A DNA stretch of 57,099 bases. Source: an uncultured Parabacteroides sp. (GTDB taxonomy: Bacteria; Bacteroidota; Bacteroidia; Bacteroidales; Tannerellaceae). The first letter of the stretch is position 1. Every line of letters begins with the position of its first letter. Made by a program: the position numbers and the translations under genes. This document shows, piece by piece, positions 1 through 7,855 of this stretch. The notes beneath the pieces are model-generated. The model searched no databases and was not told the DNA's origin. It was given only the letters and a program-made list of their open reading frames with translations. The stretch spans positions 1 through 57,099 of the forward strand of contig CASFJQ010000014.1 of the NCBI GenBank assembly GCA_949295065.1, written 5' to 3'.

Positions 1-2
1 CT

Positions 3-71
3 TTTGCAAAGAAGCACATGTCCATAAACTGGGTTACAGAACGTACCAAACAGCTTAAAAATGTAGGCTAA
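3..71 (+). CDS. C-terminal end of an unidentified protein (partial)
   Basis: An open frame runs from the window edge to a TAA at 69-71 and gives about 22 residues ending in QLKNVG. The other two plus-strand frames stop earlier, so this is the likeliest tail of a gene that begins outside the window. It lies 70 bases before the start of the next lipoprotein gene and could belong to the same operon. The fragment is too short to assign a family. Confidence 0.45.
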   Translation, partial: FAKKHMSINWVTERTKQLKNVG

Positions 72-141
72 ATTGGGAACGTTAAACTGGACACCCTACA
101 TATTTACCATTATAGTTGTTATTCTACAAACAGGATATAGC

Positions 142-1254
142 ATGAAGAATAAAATTTTAATACTATGCAACATTGCAGCATTGACGCTGAGCAGTTGTAT
201 CAAGGATGAACCTCTTTGTCCGGAAGCAGAAATAACAAGTTTCTCCATTCCGGGAAATATCGCATTCAGCACTCCGGTAATAAACCAGGGTACAAACACT
301 ATAGAAGTATTTGTGAACGAGAATACTGACCTCACAAATATCACCCCGACACTGGAGGTAAACGAAAAATCAACATTATCGCCGGCTTCGGGAACAGCAC
401 AGGATTTCACAGACCCGGTAATATATACTGTAACAGCCGAAGACGGAATCCATACTCGTGAATATACGGTAAATATAATACCGATGACGGATGATGTGTT
501 TACTCCTTTGATGAAAAAATTCAATTTCAACAATTGGCAGACAAATTCGACACTCAACTACGAATACCCAATACAGAAATTGGACAACGGAACGACTTTC
601 AATATTTTCTCGTCAAGTAACCAGGGTGTTTCGCTGTACCAGCAGTTCAGTGACCCGCAATTATATCCGACACATTCCATTGAGCTGAATGGAGGGAAGG
701 CTGCTGAAATTATAACAAAAGAAGGACCAGGAAGTATTCTTGGTCTGCAATATATTCCTGTAATAGCAGGTTCTTTGTTTACCGGCACTATGAACCTTCT
801 GAATGCTTTGGCTAATCCGCTGACAGCTACGGAAATGGGACAACCATTCAACCAAAAGCCTCTGACTCTTAAAGGTTATTATAATTATAAGTCAGGAAGC
901 GGAAGCTATATTGAAAGCGATGGGAAAGTAAACCCTTCAAGAAAGGATTCATGTGCAATTTATGCTATCTTTTATAAGATTGATGATAATCTGAAAACTC
1001 TTGACGGCACAAATATTATGACACATAAAAACATCGTATCAATGGCGATGCTGCCGGACCGTTCTTCAACTCCCGGAGAGGAAATGATTCCGTTTGAAAT
1101 TCCTTTCGTGAAGAAAAACGATATTGAAGTTGATTTCAGCAAATATTCCTACAAACTTGCATTGGTATTTTCTTCAAGTTTTTATGGCGACAGATATGAA
1201 GGAACGCCGGGAAGCAAACTTATTGTTGATGATGTTGAGATTGTAACAGAGTAA
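142..1254 (+). CDS. Surface lipoprotein of the PCMD (putative carbohydrate metabolism domain) type
   Basis: The protein begins with a lipoprotein signal peptide: MKNK, a hydrophobic stretch and lipobox LSSC with the lipidated cysteine at residue 19. The frame is open upstream to 73, but the ATG at 142 places the signal peptide at the N-terminus, so it is preferred. An Ig-like region of about 100 residues follows (PVINQGTNTIEV to YTVNII). The C-terminal half ends in GSKLIVDDVEIV, the usual close of PCMD domains, which have a jelly-roll fold and are thought to bind carbohydrate. The gene is 19 bases upstream of a barrel gene and probably co-transcribed with it. Cell-surface location is inferred from the Bacteroidales lipoprotein family. 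The ligand is unknown. Confidence 0.75.
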   Translation: MKNKILILCNIAALTLSSCIKDEPLCPEAEITSFSIPGNIAFSTPVINQGTNTIEVFVNENTDLTNITPTLEVNEKSTLSPASGTAQDFTDPVIYTVTAEDGIHTREYTVNIIPMTDDVFTPLMKKFNFNNWQTNSTLNYEYPIQKLDNGTTFNIFSSSNQGVSLYQQFSDPQLYPTHSIELNGGKAAEIITKEGPGSILGLQYIPVIAGSLFTGTMNLLNALANPLTATEMGQPFNQKPLTLKGYYNYKSGSGSYIESDGKVNPSRKDSCAIYAIFYKIDDNLKTLDGTNIMTHKNIVSMAMLPDRSSTPGEEMIPFEIPFVKKNDIEVDFSKYSYKLALVFSSSFYGDRYEGTPGSKLIVDDVEIVTE

Positions 1255-1260
1255 AAATAC

Positions 1261-1267
1261 AGGAGGT
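1261..1267 (+). promoter_or_regulatory. Strong Shine-Dalgarno site AGGAGGT
   Basis: A perfect match to the anti-Shine-Dalgarno complement, 6 bases before the ATG at 1274. Most starts in this window have no such site, so this decides the start and suggests high translation of the barrel protein. Confidence 0.75.
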
Positions 1268-1273
1268 AAAAAG

Positions 1274-2029
1274 ATGAATAAATATATAAAGATATTGGCA
1301 ATAGCAGGTATTTCCTTTTTATCGGCTTCTTTTGCCAAGGCACAGGAGTTTTCAAGTAATTGGGAATGTAAGGTTTTTGCAGGATATAATATTGGAGGAA
1401 CATCTCCACTTCCGTTGCCTGCGGAAATAAGAAAAATAAACTATTGGAAACCTGGATTCGGAGGAACTCTTGCTTTTCAGGCAACACGATGGTTATCTCC
1501 TAAATGGGGAGTAAGCAGCGGATTGGCAATCGACCTTAAAGGTATGAAAATCGGAGCTGAAGTGAAATATATGCAAACGAACCTTGTTGTGGGAGAAGGT
1601 GACAACACCGGTACTTTCTCGGGAACTTTTTCAGGGAAAAACACAACGGATATGAGAAACGACTACCTTGTGATTCCTGTTCTGGCTGCTTATCGTCCAA
1701 ACGAAATCTGGAGAGTGCGTTTTGGCGGATATATCGCCGTGCAGAACAACGCTAAATTTGAAGGAACTGCTTCCGACGGTTACATAAGGAACGGCGGACC
1801 GACCGGAGAACGTATAAATGTTGAATCTGCTACTTACGATTTCGCAGACAAAGTAAAGCGATTCGATTGCGGATTTATGGCTTCGGCTGACTGGTTTTTC
1901 ACAGAAAAAATGGCTGTTACGGGACAATTATCGTGGGGATTGATTCCTATTTTCCCTTCTGATTTTGACGGGCTGAGCTATAATATGTACAATATTTATT
2001 TGTCTCTTGGTATAGCTTATAAATTGTAG
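1274..2029 (+). CDS. Outer-membrane beta-barrel protein (PorT/OMP_b-brl type)
   Basis: A 251-residue protein with a cleavable signal peptide (MNKYIKILAIAGISFLSASFAKAQ). The rest shows alternating amphipathic strands rich in Gly and aromatic residues, for example KVFAGYNIGG, WGVSSGLAIDL, WRVRFGGYIAV and MYNIYLSLGIAYKL. It ends on a strand, as small outer-membrane barrels do. A strong Shine-Dalgarno sequence, AGGAGGT, sits at 1261-1267; this is unusual because most Bacteroidales genes lack one. The gene follows the PCMD lipoprotein by 19 bases and is closed by a terminator at 2072, so the two form an operon. Its specific function is unknown. Confidence 0.75.
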   Translation: MNKYIKILAIAGISFLSASFAKAQEFSSNWECKVFAGYNIGGTSPLPLPAEIRKINYWKPGFGGTLAFQATRWLSPKWGVSSGLAIDLKGMKIGAEVKYMQTNLVVGEGDNTGTFSGTFSGKNTTDMRNDYLVIPVLAAYRPNEIWRVRFGGYIAVQNNAKFEGTASDGYIRNGGPTGERINVESATYDFADKVKRFDCGFMASADWFFTEKMAVTGQLSWGLIPIFPSDFDGLSYNMYNIYLSLGIAYKL

Positions 2030-2071
2030 TTGACGAAGAGGCAGATACAAGTTGACGAGGTTAATAAAGCA

Positions 2072-2113
2072 AAAGGAGTTAAAATCCGCTTTACGGTTTT
2101 AACTCCTTTCTTT
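2072..2113 (+). terminator. Intrinsic terminator after the barrel gene
   Basis: The arms AAAGGAGTTAAAA (2072-2084) and TTTTAACTCCTTT (2097-2109) are perfect complements around a 12-base loop and are followed by a T-rich stretch. Confidence 0.8.
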
Positions 2114-2127
2114 ATATATTATGTTAT

Positions 2128-2279
2128 TAATTCAAGTTTCGCAAGCTCAACTTCCAGATAACAAGTTGACAAGAATTTCGGATAATATAATTCATGAAAT
2201 TATAAGTGTTCTGACCTTGTCAACTTGTATCTGAAGCCTTGTTAACTTTTAAGTTGAGCAACTTGCGAAACTTAAATTA
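2128..2279. repeat. Dispersed intergenic hairpin element, copy A
   Basis: An imperfect inverted repeat of about 150 bases. The left arm 2128-2153 (TAATTCAAGTTTCGCAAG...) pairs with 2251-2279. The inner arm CAGATAACAAGTTGACAAG (2155-2173) pairs with CTTGTCAACTTGTATCTG (2217-2234). A closely related copy lies at 42424-42588, and partial copies occur in many other gaps. It ends 2 bases before the stop codon of the minus-strand acetyl-CoA synthetase gene, so it would sit in that mRNA's 3' end. Confidence 0.8.
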
Positions 2280-2280
2280 T

Positions 2281-4341
2281 TTACTTTTCAATTCTTATGC
2301 GGGCATCGACAGCAAACAAACCTCTTTCTGTTGCAAGAAGCGGATTGATGTCCATTTCCTTGATTTCCGTAGCAAAACGAAGCAATGTTGACAAACGAAC
2401 AATAATATCTGCATATTGCTGTTCATCGATTCCTTTCTGACCGCGTGTTCCTTTAATAATTGGATAACCGCGAAGAGAGTGAATCATTGAATATGTTTCT
2501 TCGTATGACAGAGGAGCAAGACCAGAAGTCACATCCTTAAGCACTTCCACGAATATTCCACCCAAACCGCACACCACGACGTGACCGAAACGATTCTCGT
2601 ATTTGGCACCAAGGAAAAGTTCCTGGCCTTTTAGCATCGGCTGAACAAGAATGCCTGTCACGCCCGGTAGTTTCATCATTCTGTCATATTCAAGGGCAAG
2701 ATGTTCTTCTGAACGTATATTCAATGCAACTCCGCCAATGTCACTCTTGTGGACAGGACCAACAACTTTGGCAACAACTGGGAAACCAACAGATTTGGCA
2801 AAATTGATAATCTCTTCTTTATTGTCTGAAGAGAATTCCTCAACCAAAGGAATATTTGCTGCCTTAAGAAGCTCGCGAGTATCCGAAGGATTCAAATATC
2901 CGCTTTCAGGCAAACGGTCAATGATTCGACGAACTTCAGGAACGTCAACGCCGTAAAGCTGAATATCTGTACTTGCAGGTTTCGGAGTGTTGATTACTCG
3001 TGCCAATGCTGTACCAAGCGTAACTTCGTCAGAGAAATTCACATGTCCTTTCTTCACAAAACTCTGAACTTCCGGACTTGCTGTTACAATTGACGGAAGC
3101 ACAGGGAAAATAGGCTTCTTGCATTCTTCCATTTTCTTGTGAAGAACTTCATATGCATCATAAAGCTTAACCAAACCCGGGCTACCGAAGATAACCATCA
3201 TAAGGTCGATATTGTCGAATCTGTTTTCGCAATAGTCAATTGCTGTGGCAAGATGCTCCGGAGTTCCTGTTCCGATGATATCGATAGGATTTCCGACTGC
3301 TGCACCAGGATAAAGTTTGCCCTTAAGTTCTTCAGCAATCGGTCCGTTCAAATCCGGCACATTCAGTCTTCCTTTTGACAAAGCATCGGCAAGCATAACA
3401 GCCGGACCGCCGGCGTGAGTTACAATCGCACAATTCTTACCTTTCACTTCCTTAAGTGTGAATATACTTGCAACAGTGGTAAGTTCCTCACGGCTGAAAC
3501 ATCTTACAATTCCGGCTTTACGGAATAAAGCCTCAACCGCAGAATCAGCATTAGCAATAGCGCCAGTGTGTGACGAAGCAGCACGCTTTCCGGAATCTGT
3601 ACTTCCGGCTTTGATAGCTGCAATCTTACAACCTTTGCGGATAAGAGAAGAAGCATGGAACAAAAGTTTGTCCGGATTCTTGATTTGTTCCAAATAAAGC
3701 ATCTTTATCTTTGAATCCATTACCGGGTCAAAGTTCTTATCCATATATTCCAATATATCCTCAACTCCATTCTGAGTGCAATTACCTACAGACCATACTG
3801 ATGAGAAACGCAATCCTTTTGTAAGAGCTGATTCGATAATAAACAATGCAGTTCCGCCGGAGCTGGAAATGAAATCAACTCCTTCCGGATGAAATTCAGG
3901 TATAGGCAAAGTGAAGACACCGTGAAAGTTCATATTCATCAGACCGATACAGTTCGGACCAATCAGAGAAGCTCCTGCTTCATTTATAATCTGAAGCATT
4001 CTGGCTTCAAGAGCTGCGCCTTCTTTTGTTTCTTCACCAAAACCGGCAGAAACAACAATGAAAGCTTTCACTCCTTTTTCCTTTGCCAAAACCTCTACGG
4101 CATCCGGACAAGCCGGTCCTGGAATTGACAGAATCGCCATCTCCGTTTCCGGGATATCATTAACGGAAGGATATGACTTCAGACCTTGAACGTCTGTTTC
4201 CTTCTTGTTTACCACATAAAGTTCACCTTTATATTTTCCGTCCAATAAATTACGGACCAAGCGACCGCCCGGTTTGTGAACATTGTTGGAGCCACCGACA
4301 ACAACAATACTTTGAGGATTGACTAACTCACGGTTTATCAT
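2281..4341 (-). CDS. Acetate--CoA ligase (ADP-forming), fused alpha and beta subunits
   Basis: A 686-residue cytoplasmic enzyme of the NDP-forming acyl-CoA synthetase family. It converts acetyl-CoA, ADP and phosphate to acetate, CoA and ATP, conserving energy in fermentation. The N-terminal part is the CoA-binding Rossmann domain (SIVVVGGSNNVHKPGGRL), followed by succinyl-CoA-ligase-like domains. The SSHTGAIA motif near residue 257 carries the phosphorylated histidine. The C-terminal 220 residues are the ATP-grasp domain (FPVVAKVVGPVHKSDIGGVAL). Both subunits are in one chain, the common bacterial form. It stands alone, with a candidate promoter at 4377. Preference for acetyl- over other acyl-CoAs is inferred from the family, not from residues. 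Confidence 0.88.
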   Translation of the reverse strand: MINRELVNPQSIVVVGGSNNVHKPGGRLVRNLLDGKYKGELYVVNKKETDVQGLKSYPSVNDIPETEMAILSIPGPACPDAVEVLAKEKGVKAFIVVSAGFGEETKEGAALEARMLQIINEAGASLIGPNCIGLMNMNFHGVFTLPIPEFHPEGVDFISSSGGTALFIIESALTKGLRFSSVWSVGNCTQNGVEDILEYMDKNFDPVMDSKIKMLYLEQIKNPDKLLFHASSLIRKGCKIAAIKAGSTDSGKRAASSHTGAIANADSAVEALFRKAGIVRCFSREELTTVASIFTLKEVKGKNCAIVTHAGGPAVMLADALSKGRLNVPDLNGPIAEELKGKLYPGAAVGNPIDIIGTGTPEHLATAIDYCENRFDNIDLMMVIFGSPGLVKLYDAYEVLHKKMEECKKPIFPVLPSIVTASPEVQSFVKKGHVNFSDEVTLGTALARVINTPKPASTDIQLYGVDVPEVRRIIDRLPESGYLNPSDTRELLKAANIPLVEEFSSDNKEEIINFAKSVGFPVVAKVVGPVHKSDIGGVALNIRSEEHLALEYDRMMKLPGVTGILVQPMLKGQELFLGAKYENRFGHVVVCGLGGIFVEVLKDVTSGLAPLSYEETYSMIHSLRGYPIIKGTRGQKGIDEQQYADIIVRLSTLLRFATEIKEMDINPLLATERGLFAVDARIRIEK

Positions 4342-4376
4342 AACATTTTGTTTTGATTTAACGACTATAACCTTAG

Positions 4377-4384
4377 CAAATATA
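4377..4384 (-). promoter_or_regulatory. Candidate -7 element for the acetyl-CoA synthetase gene
   Basis: The minus strand reads TATATTTG, matching TAnnTTTG, 36 bases before the start codon. A TTGA lies about 21 bases further upstream; it is a weak -33 match. Confidence 0.5.
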
Positions 4385-4486
4385 TGTAATTAGATTGACA
4401 AATGCTCAATTCGGGCATCATATTTAACATTTAGTAAAAAATTCACATAAAACATATATTTCAAAGTGTTATATATTATAATTAAT

Positions 4487-4552
4487 GTTTCGCCAGATCA
4501 ACTTTCAGAGAACGAGTTGACAAGAAAACAAGTTGAACAACTTGCGAAACTT
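4487..4552. repeat. Dispersed intergenic element, partial copy
   Basis: Contains GTTTCGCCAGATCAACTT, GAGTTGACAAG and CAACTTGCGAAAC, in the same order as the arms of copy A (2128-2279) but with the middle removed. GTTTCGC and the closing GCGAAAC form the outer arms of a hairpin. Confidence 0.7.
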
Positions 4553-4570
4553 TAATTTTGCAATATACGA

Positions 4571-4611
4571 AAAAAACTCCGCTATATTGTCCGACAAACA
4601 ATATAACGGAG
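4571..4611 (-). terminator. Intrinsic terminator for the PBP1A gene
   Basis: The arms 4577-4590 (CTCCGCTATATTGT) and 4598-4611 (ACAATATAACGGAG) form a 14-bp stem with one G-T pair. On the minus strand it is followed by a run of six T (plus-strand A at 4571-4576), 28 bases after the stop codon of the gene at 4640. Confidence 0.8.
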
Positions 4612-4639
4612 CTTTACTATAAAACTGAAGATTTATATA

Positions 4640-6985
4640 TCAATCAAACATTTCGTCAATACCGCCAACCGTAGTTTCACGCTCATCATTTACAGTTTCT
4701 TGTTCCGAGCTGCAAGGATTAGCGTATTGTTCAGGAATTTCCCAAACGTCGTCTTCACTATATCCTAAAGATTTATCCTTATATACTTTCTGCATGTAAA
4801 GAGCATATATAGGAAGAGCTGATGCAGCACCTTGTCCCCATTCCATTCTGTCGAAATGAATTGAACGTTCTTCACCGCCAACCCAACAACCTGACACAAG
4901 AGATGGAGTGAAGCCCATAAACCAAGCATCAGAGTTGTTCTGTGTTGTTCCTGTCTTACCTCCCATTTCGGCTTTTATGCCATAGCGTCCTCTGACACGT
5001 CCACCGGTTCCGCCATCGATAACGCTCTTAAGCATATGCAACATTTTATAAGAAGCATCTTCTGTCAGCACTTCATTCATCTTAGGAGTGAAGTTGGCTA
5101 TCGTATTTCCATATGAATCTTCGATACGAGTAACATACAGCGGAGCCACACGTATTCCTTTATTTGAGAATGTCGTATAAGCGCTAACCATTTCCCCTAC
5201 GGAAACATCCGGAGTTCCAAGACAAACAGAAATTACCGGGTCAATTTCTCCTTTCAATCCGAATGAATGAAGCAGGCGAACAAATGTATAAGGAGAAAGT
5301 TTGCCCATCAGATATGCAGTTACCCAGTTGTCAGAGTTCTGCAATCCCCACTGGATTGTAACCATCTCGCCGATACGTTTCTTGTTGGAGTTACGAGGAA
5401 TCCAAAGCTTTCCGTTTTCGTCAGTCAGCTGCTGCTGCACATGAAGCATCTCATCACAAGGACTGATGCCTTCAATCATTGCCAACGAATAAAGATAAGG
5501 TTTGATTGTTGAACCAATCTGACGACGGCCGCCATTTACCATATCATACTGGAAACTGTTGTAGTCAATTCCTCCTACGTAAGCCTTGACGTGTCCGGTT
5601 CTCGGGTCCATCGACATGAAGGCACTACGCAAAAACGATTTGTGATAGCGGATTGAATCCCACGGTGACATAATTGTGTCAATCGGTCCGTCCCAACTGA
5701 ACACTCTCATATCCACCGGTTCCTTGAACACTTTGGTCATTTCGCTTTCACTCATTCCGGCTTTCTTCATCGCACGATAACGGTCTGTCTGATGCATTGC
5801 ACGCATAATGATTGTATCCGCCTGTCCTTTGGTAATATCCTTAGAGAAAGGAGCATTGCTCTTACCTTTCTTTTCCTTGAAGAAAACAGGCTGAAGAGTT
5901 TTACCTACGTGTTCACGAACTGATTCTTCAGCATATTGCTGCATTCTGGAATCAATTGTTGTATAAATCTTAAGACCGTCAGTGTAGATATTATAGTTTT
6001 CGCCGTTGGCTTTCTTGTTTTTGTTACACCAGCCATACATAGGGTCGTTCTCCCATGCTGTTGAGTCTTCCTTGAATTTCTGTTCCTGCCATGAAGCATA
6101 ATTCTTTCTGTTCGGTTTCTTTGCAGTCAATGTCAATCGCAGATATTCACGGAAATACGGTGCCAATCCGTCTTTATGGTCAACTCTTGTAAAATGAAGA
6201 ACCAAAGGAAGTTTCTTCAAAGAGTCGCATTCTGCCGCAGAAATATATCCAGCCTTTGCCATCAAATCCAAAACAGTGTTTCGGCGTCCGCGAGTTCTTT
6301 CGTTGCGTCTAACCGGGTTGAAATATGAAGGATTCTTACACATTCCTACCAAAGTTGCAGCTTCTTCTATTTTCAGAGTTTTAGGAGTCTTTCCAAAATA
6401 TACTCTGGCTGCAGACTGAATACCTACGGCATTATAAAGGAAGTCGAACTTGTTCAGATACATATTGATAATCTCTTCCTTTGTGTAATAACGCTCCAGC
6501 TGGACAGCAATAACCCATTCGATAGGTTTCTGGAACAGACGTTCCATCATATTGTCGGCACTTGGAGAGAAGAGCTGTTTTGCCAACTGCTGTGTAATGG
6601 TACTTCCGCCACCGCCACTCTTCTGCATAAGTATTCCGCGCTTAACTACGGCACGCAAAAGTCCTTGCATATCTATACCGCTATGAGATGCAAAACGGAC
6701 ATCTTCTGTTGCGATAAGTGCATTAACAAGATATGGTGACAAATCTTTGTAGTTAACATATATACGGTTATCCTGACTATGAGCGTAACTGCCCAAAGTT
6801 TTTCCATCCGAAGATATTATCTGAGAAGCATATTTATCAATTGGATTTTCCAATTGCTCCACCGGTGGCATATAACCGATAGAACCGTTTGCTATGGATG
6901 AGAACAGGAAAAATACAACAGCCACTCCAATGAAGAATAAGGCCCAACAAGTAATTATTATACCTTTAGTAATCTTTGATGCCAT
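4640..6985 (-). CDS. Penicillin-binding protein 1A, bifunctional transglycosylase/transpeptidase
   Basis: A 781-residue class A PBP that polymerises lipid II and cross-links peptidoglycan in the periplasm, anchored by an N-terminal membrane segment (residues 9-31). The GT51 domain shows ATEDVRFASHSGID with the catalytic Glu, and GGGGSTITQQLAKQLF. The transpeptidase domain shows the SxxK motif in GSTIKPYLYS (serine near residue 490), SDN in NSDNWVTAYL and KTGTTQNN near residue 675. All catalytic motifs are intact. The C-terminal tail after the TP domain is short and acidic. It is monocistronic, with a terminator at 4571 and a candidate promoter at 7014. The upstream gap carries a palindromic array (7176-7260). 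Confidence 0.93.
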   Translation of the reverse strand: MASKITKGIIITCWALFFIGVAVVFFLFSSIANGSIGYMPPVEQLENPIDKYASQIISSDGKTLGSYAHSQDNRIYVNYKDLSPYLVNALIATEDVRFASHSGIDMQGLLRAVVKRGILMQKSGGGGSTITQQLAKQLFSPSADNMMERLFQKPIEWVIAVQLERYYTKEEIINMYLNKFDFLYNAVGIQSAARVYFGKTPKTLKIEEAATLVGMCKNPSYFNPVRRNERTRGRRNTVLDLMAKAGYISAAECDSLKKLPLVLHFTRVDHKDGLAPYFREYLRLTLTAKKPNRKNYASWQEQKFKEDSTAWENDPMYGWCNKNKKANGENYNIYTDGLKIYTTIDSRMQQYAEESVREHVGKTLQPVFFKEKKGKSNAPFSKDITKGQADTIIMRAMHQTDRYRAMKKAGMSESEMTKVFKEPVDMRVFSWDGPIDTIMSPWDSIRYHKSFLRSAFMSMDPRTGHVKAYVGGIDYNSFQYDMVNGGRRQIGSTIKPYLYSLAMIEGISPCDEMLHVQQQLTDENGKLWIPRNSNKKRIGEMVTIQWGLQNSDNWVTAYLMGKLSPYTFVRLLHSFGLKGEIDPVISVCLGTPDVSVGEMVSAYTTFSNKGIRVAPLYVTRIEDSYGNTIANFTPKMNEVLTEDASYKMLHMLKSVIDGGTGGRVRGRYGIKAEMGGKTGTTQNNSDAWFMGFTPSLVSGCWVGGEERSIHFDRMEWGQGAASALPIYALYMQKVYKDKSLGYSEDDVWEIPEQYANPCSSEQETVNDERETTVGGIDEMFD

Positions 6986-7013
6986 AATTTTTTATTCACT
7001 ACGTACTAGTGGG

Positions 7014-7021
7014 CAAAGGTA
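7014..7021 (-). promoter_or_regulatory. Candidate -7 element for the PBP1A gene
   Basis: The minus strand reads TACCTTTG, a perfect TAnnTTTG, 28 bases before the start codon. No clear TTTG is seen at the usual distance upstream. Confidence 0.5.
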
Positions 7022-7053
7022 CTGAATTAGTTGGAATTTCTGACACATATATA

Positions 7054-7104
7054 TCAACTTTTATAGTTAACAAGGCTTCAGAGACAAGTTGACAAGTAGA
7101 TAAG
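7054..7104. repeat. Dispersed intergenic element, half copy
   Basis: The words AGTTAACAAGGCTTCAGA and ACAAGTTGACAAG occur in the order seen on the reverse strand of the right arm of copy A (2217-2279). The other half is missing. Confidence 0.65.
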
Positions 7105-7175
7105 CTGACTGAAAGTTAACTTAACGAAGATTGAATATTTAATACTTCAGTTTTTAATGCTAATGACACCAACTG

Positions 7176-7260
7176 TTTCATATATTGTGAAAAATATTTC
7201 CATATATTATGAAAATATTTTTTCATATATTGTGAAACTTTTGTTTCATATATTATGAAA
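7176..7260. repeat. Phased array of four 17-bp palindromes
   Basis: Four copies of TTTCATATATTRTGAAA (7-3-7 inverted repeat TTTCATA/TAT/TATGAAA) end at 7192, 7214, 7237 and 7260, a spacing of 22-23 bp. The second copy has one extra C. Copies 2 and 4 have TATGAAA arms and copies 1 and 3 have TGTGAAA. The array lies about 190 bases upstream of the PBP1A start and 310 bases before the small membrane protein. The rest of the 530-base gap (6986-7515) is AT-rich and holds only the half repeat at 7054 and promoter-like boxes. Confidence 0.85.
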
Positions 7261-7449
7261 AAAGTTTTCCAAGCTCTGAAAATTTCGTGGAAATACAATT
7301 GTTTAATTTACAACAAATTAACACAGACGATTAAATTCTATAACTCCACAAAATGTAGAACTGGAGAAAGTTGAGTTAAATAATTAATATAAGGCGTTTT
7401 TATGTTGAAAAACTAACTTTTTCACAGCCCGTTTAATAAAGGAATATTA

Positions 7450-7457
7450 TAACTTTG
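7450..7457 (+). promoter_or_regulatory. Candidate -7 element upstream of the small membrane protein
   Basis: TAACTTTG matches TAnnTTTG. It lies 110 bases before the preferred ATG at 7567. No good -33 box was found. Confidence 0.4.
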
Positions 7458-7566
7458 CATATTGTGACTTTGTTATTCATACAATATATTTTGGATATAT
7501 TTTCCATGAAATAATATGATAACAGAAAAGCTTAAACAAACACGAAAAATTATAATCTTAAATATC

Positions 7567-7776
7567 ATGGAAAACGACAGTAAACAATTCAATCCCTCTC
7601 CTCTTTTCGGAGTTTTCTTATTCGCCGGAATTATTTTTGGACTTGCTATCCGAAACAACTTTGACATAAAATCTATGGCTATAGCATACGGATTGCTAGG
7701 CGGAGCTATTATGGGTGTTTTATTTGAGGGCTACAGATTTTACAAATTTTGGTGCGCCAAAAACAAAAACAAATAA
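7567..7776 (+). CDS. Small two-helix membrane protein of unknown function
   Basis: Sixty-nine residues, beginning MENDSKQFNP. Two hydrophobic segments follow (LFGVFLFAGIIFGLAI and MAIAYGLLGGAIMGVLF), and the protein ends in a basic tail (KNKNK). The frame is open from an ATG at 7516, adding 17 residues, so the start is uncertain. The shorter form places the first helix at a usual distance from the N-terminus. It sits 79 bases before the REC/PPDK-like gene and could be co-transcribed with it. No family is recognised. Confidence 0.55.
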   Translation: MENDSKQFNPSPLFGVFLFAGIIFGLAIRNNFDIKSMAIAYGLLGGAIMGVLFEGYRFYKFWCAKNKNK

Positions 7777-7855
7777 AAAACAGTTTCTTTAATAAAGCTT
7801 GTATAAGGCTTTTCAAAGGAAACATATAATTTGCAGATATAAAAATAACGTATTT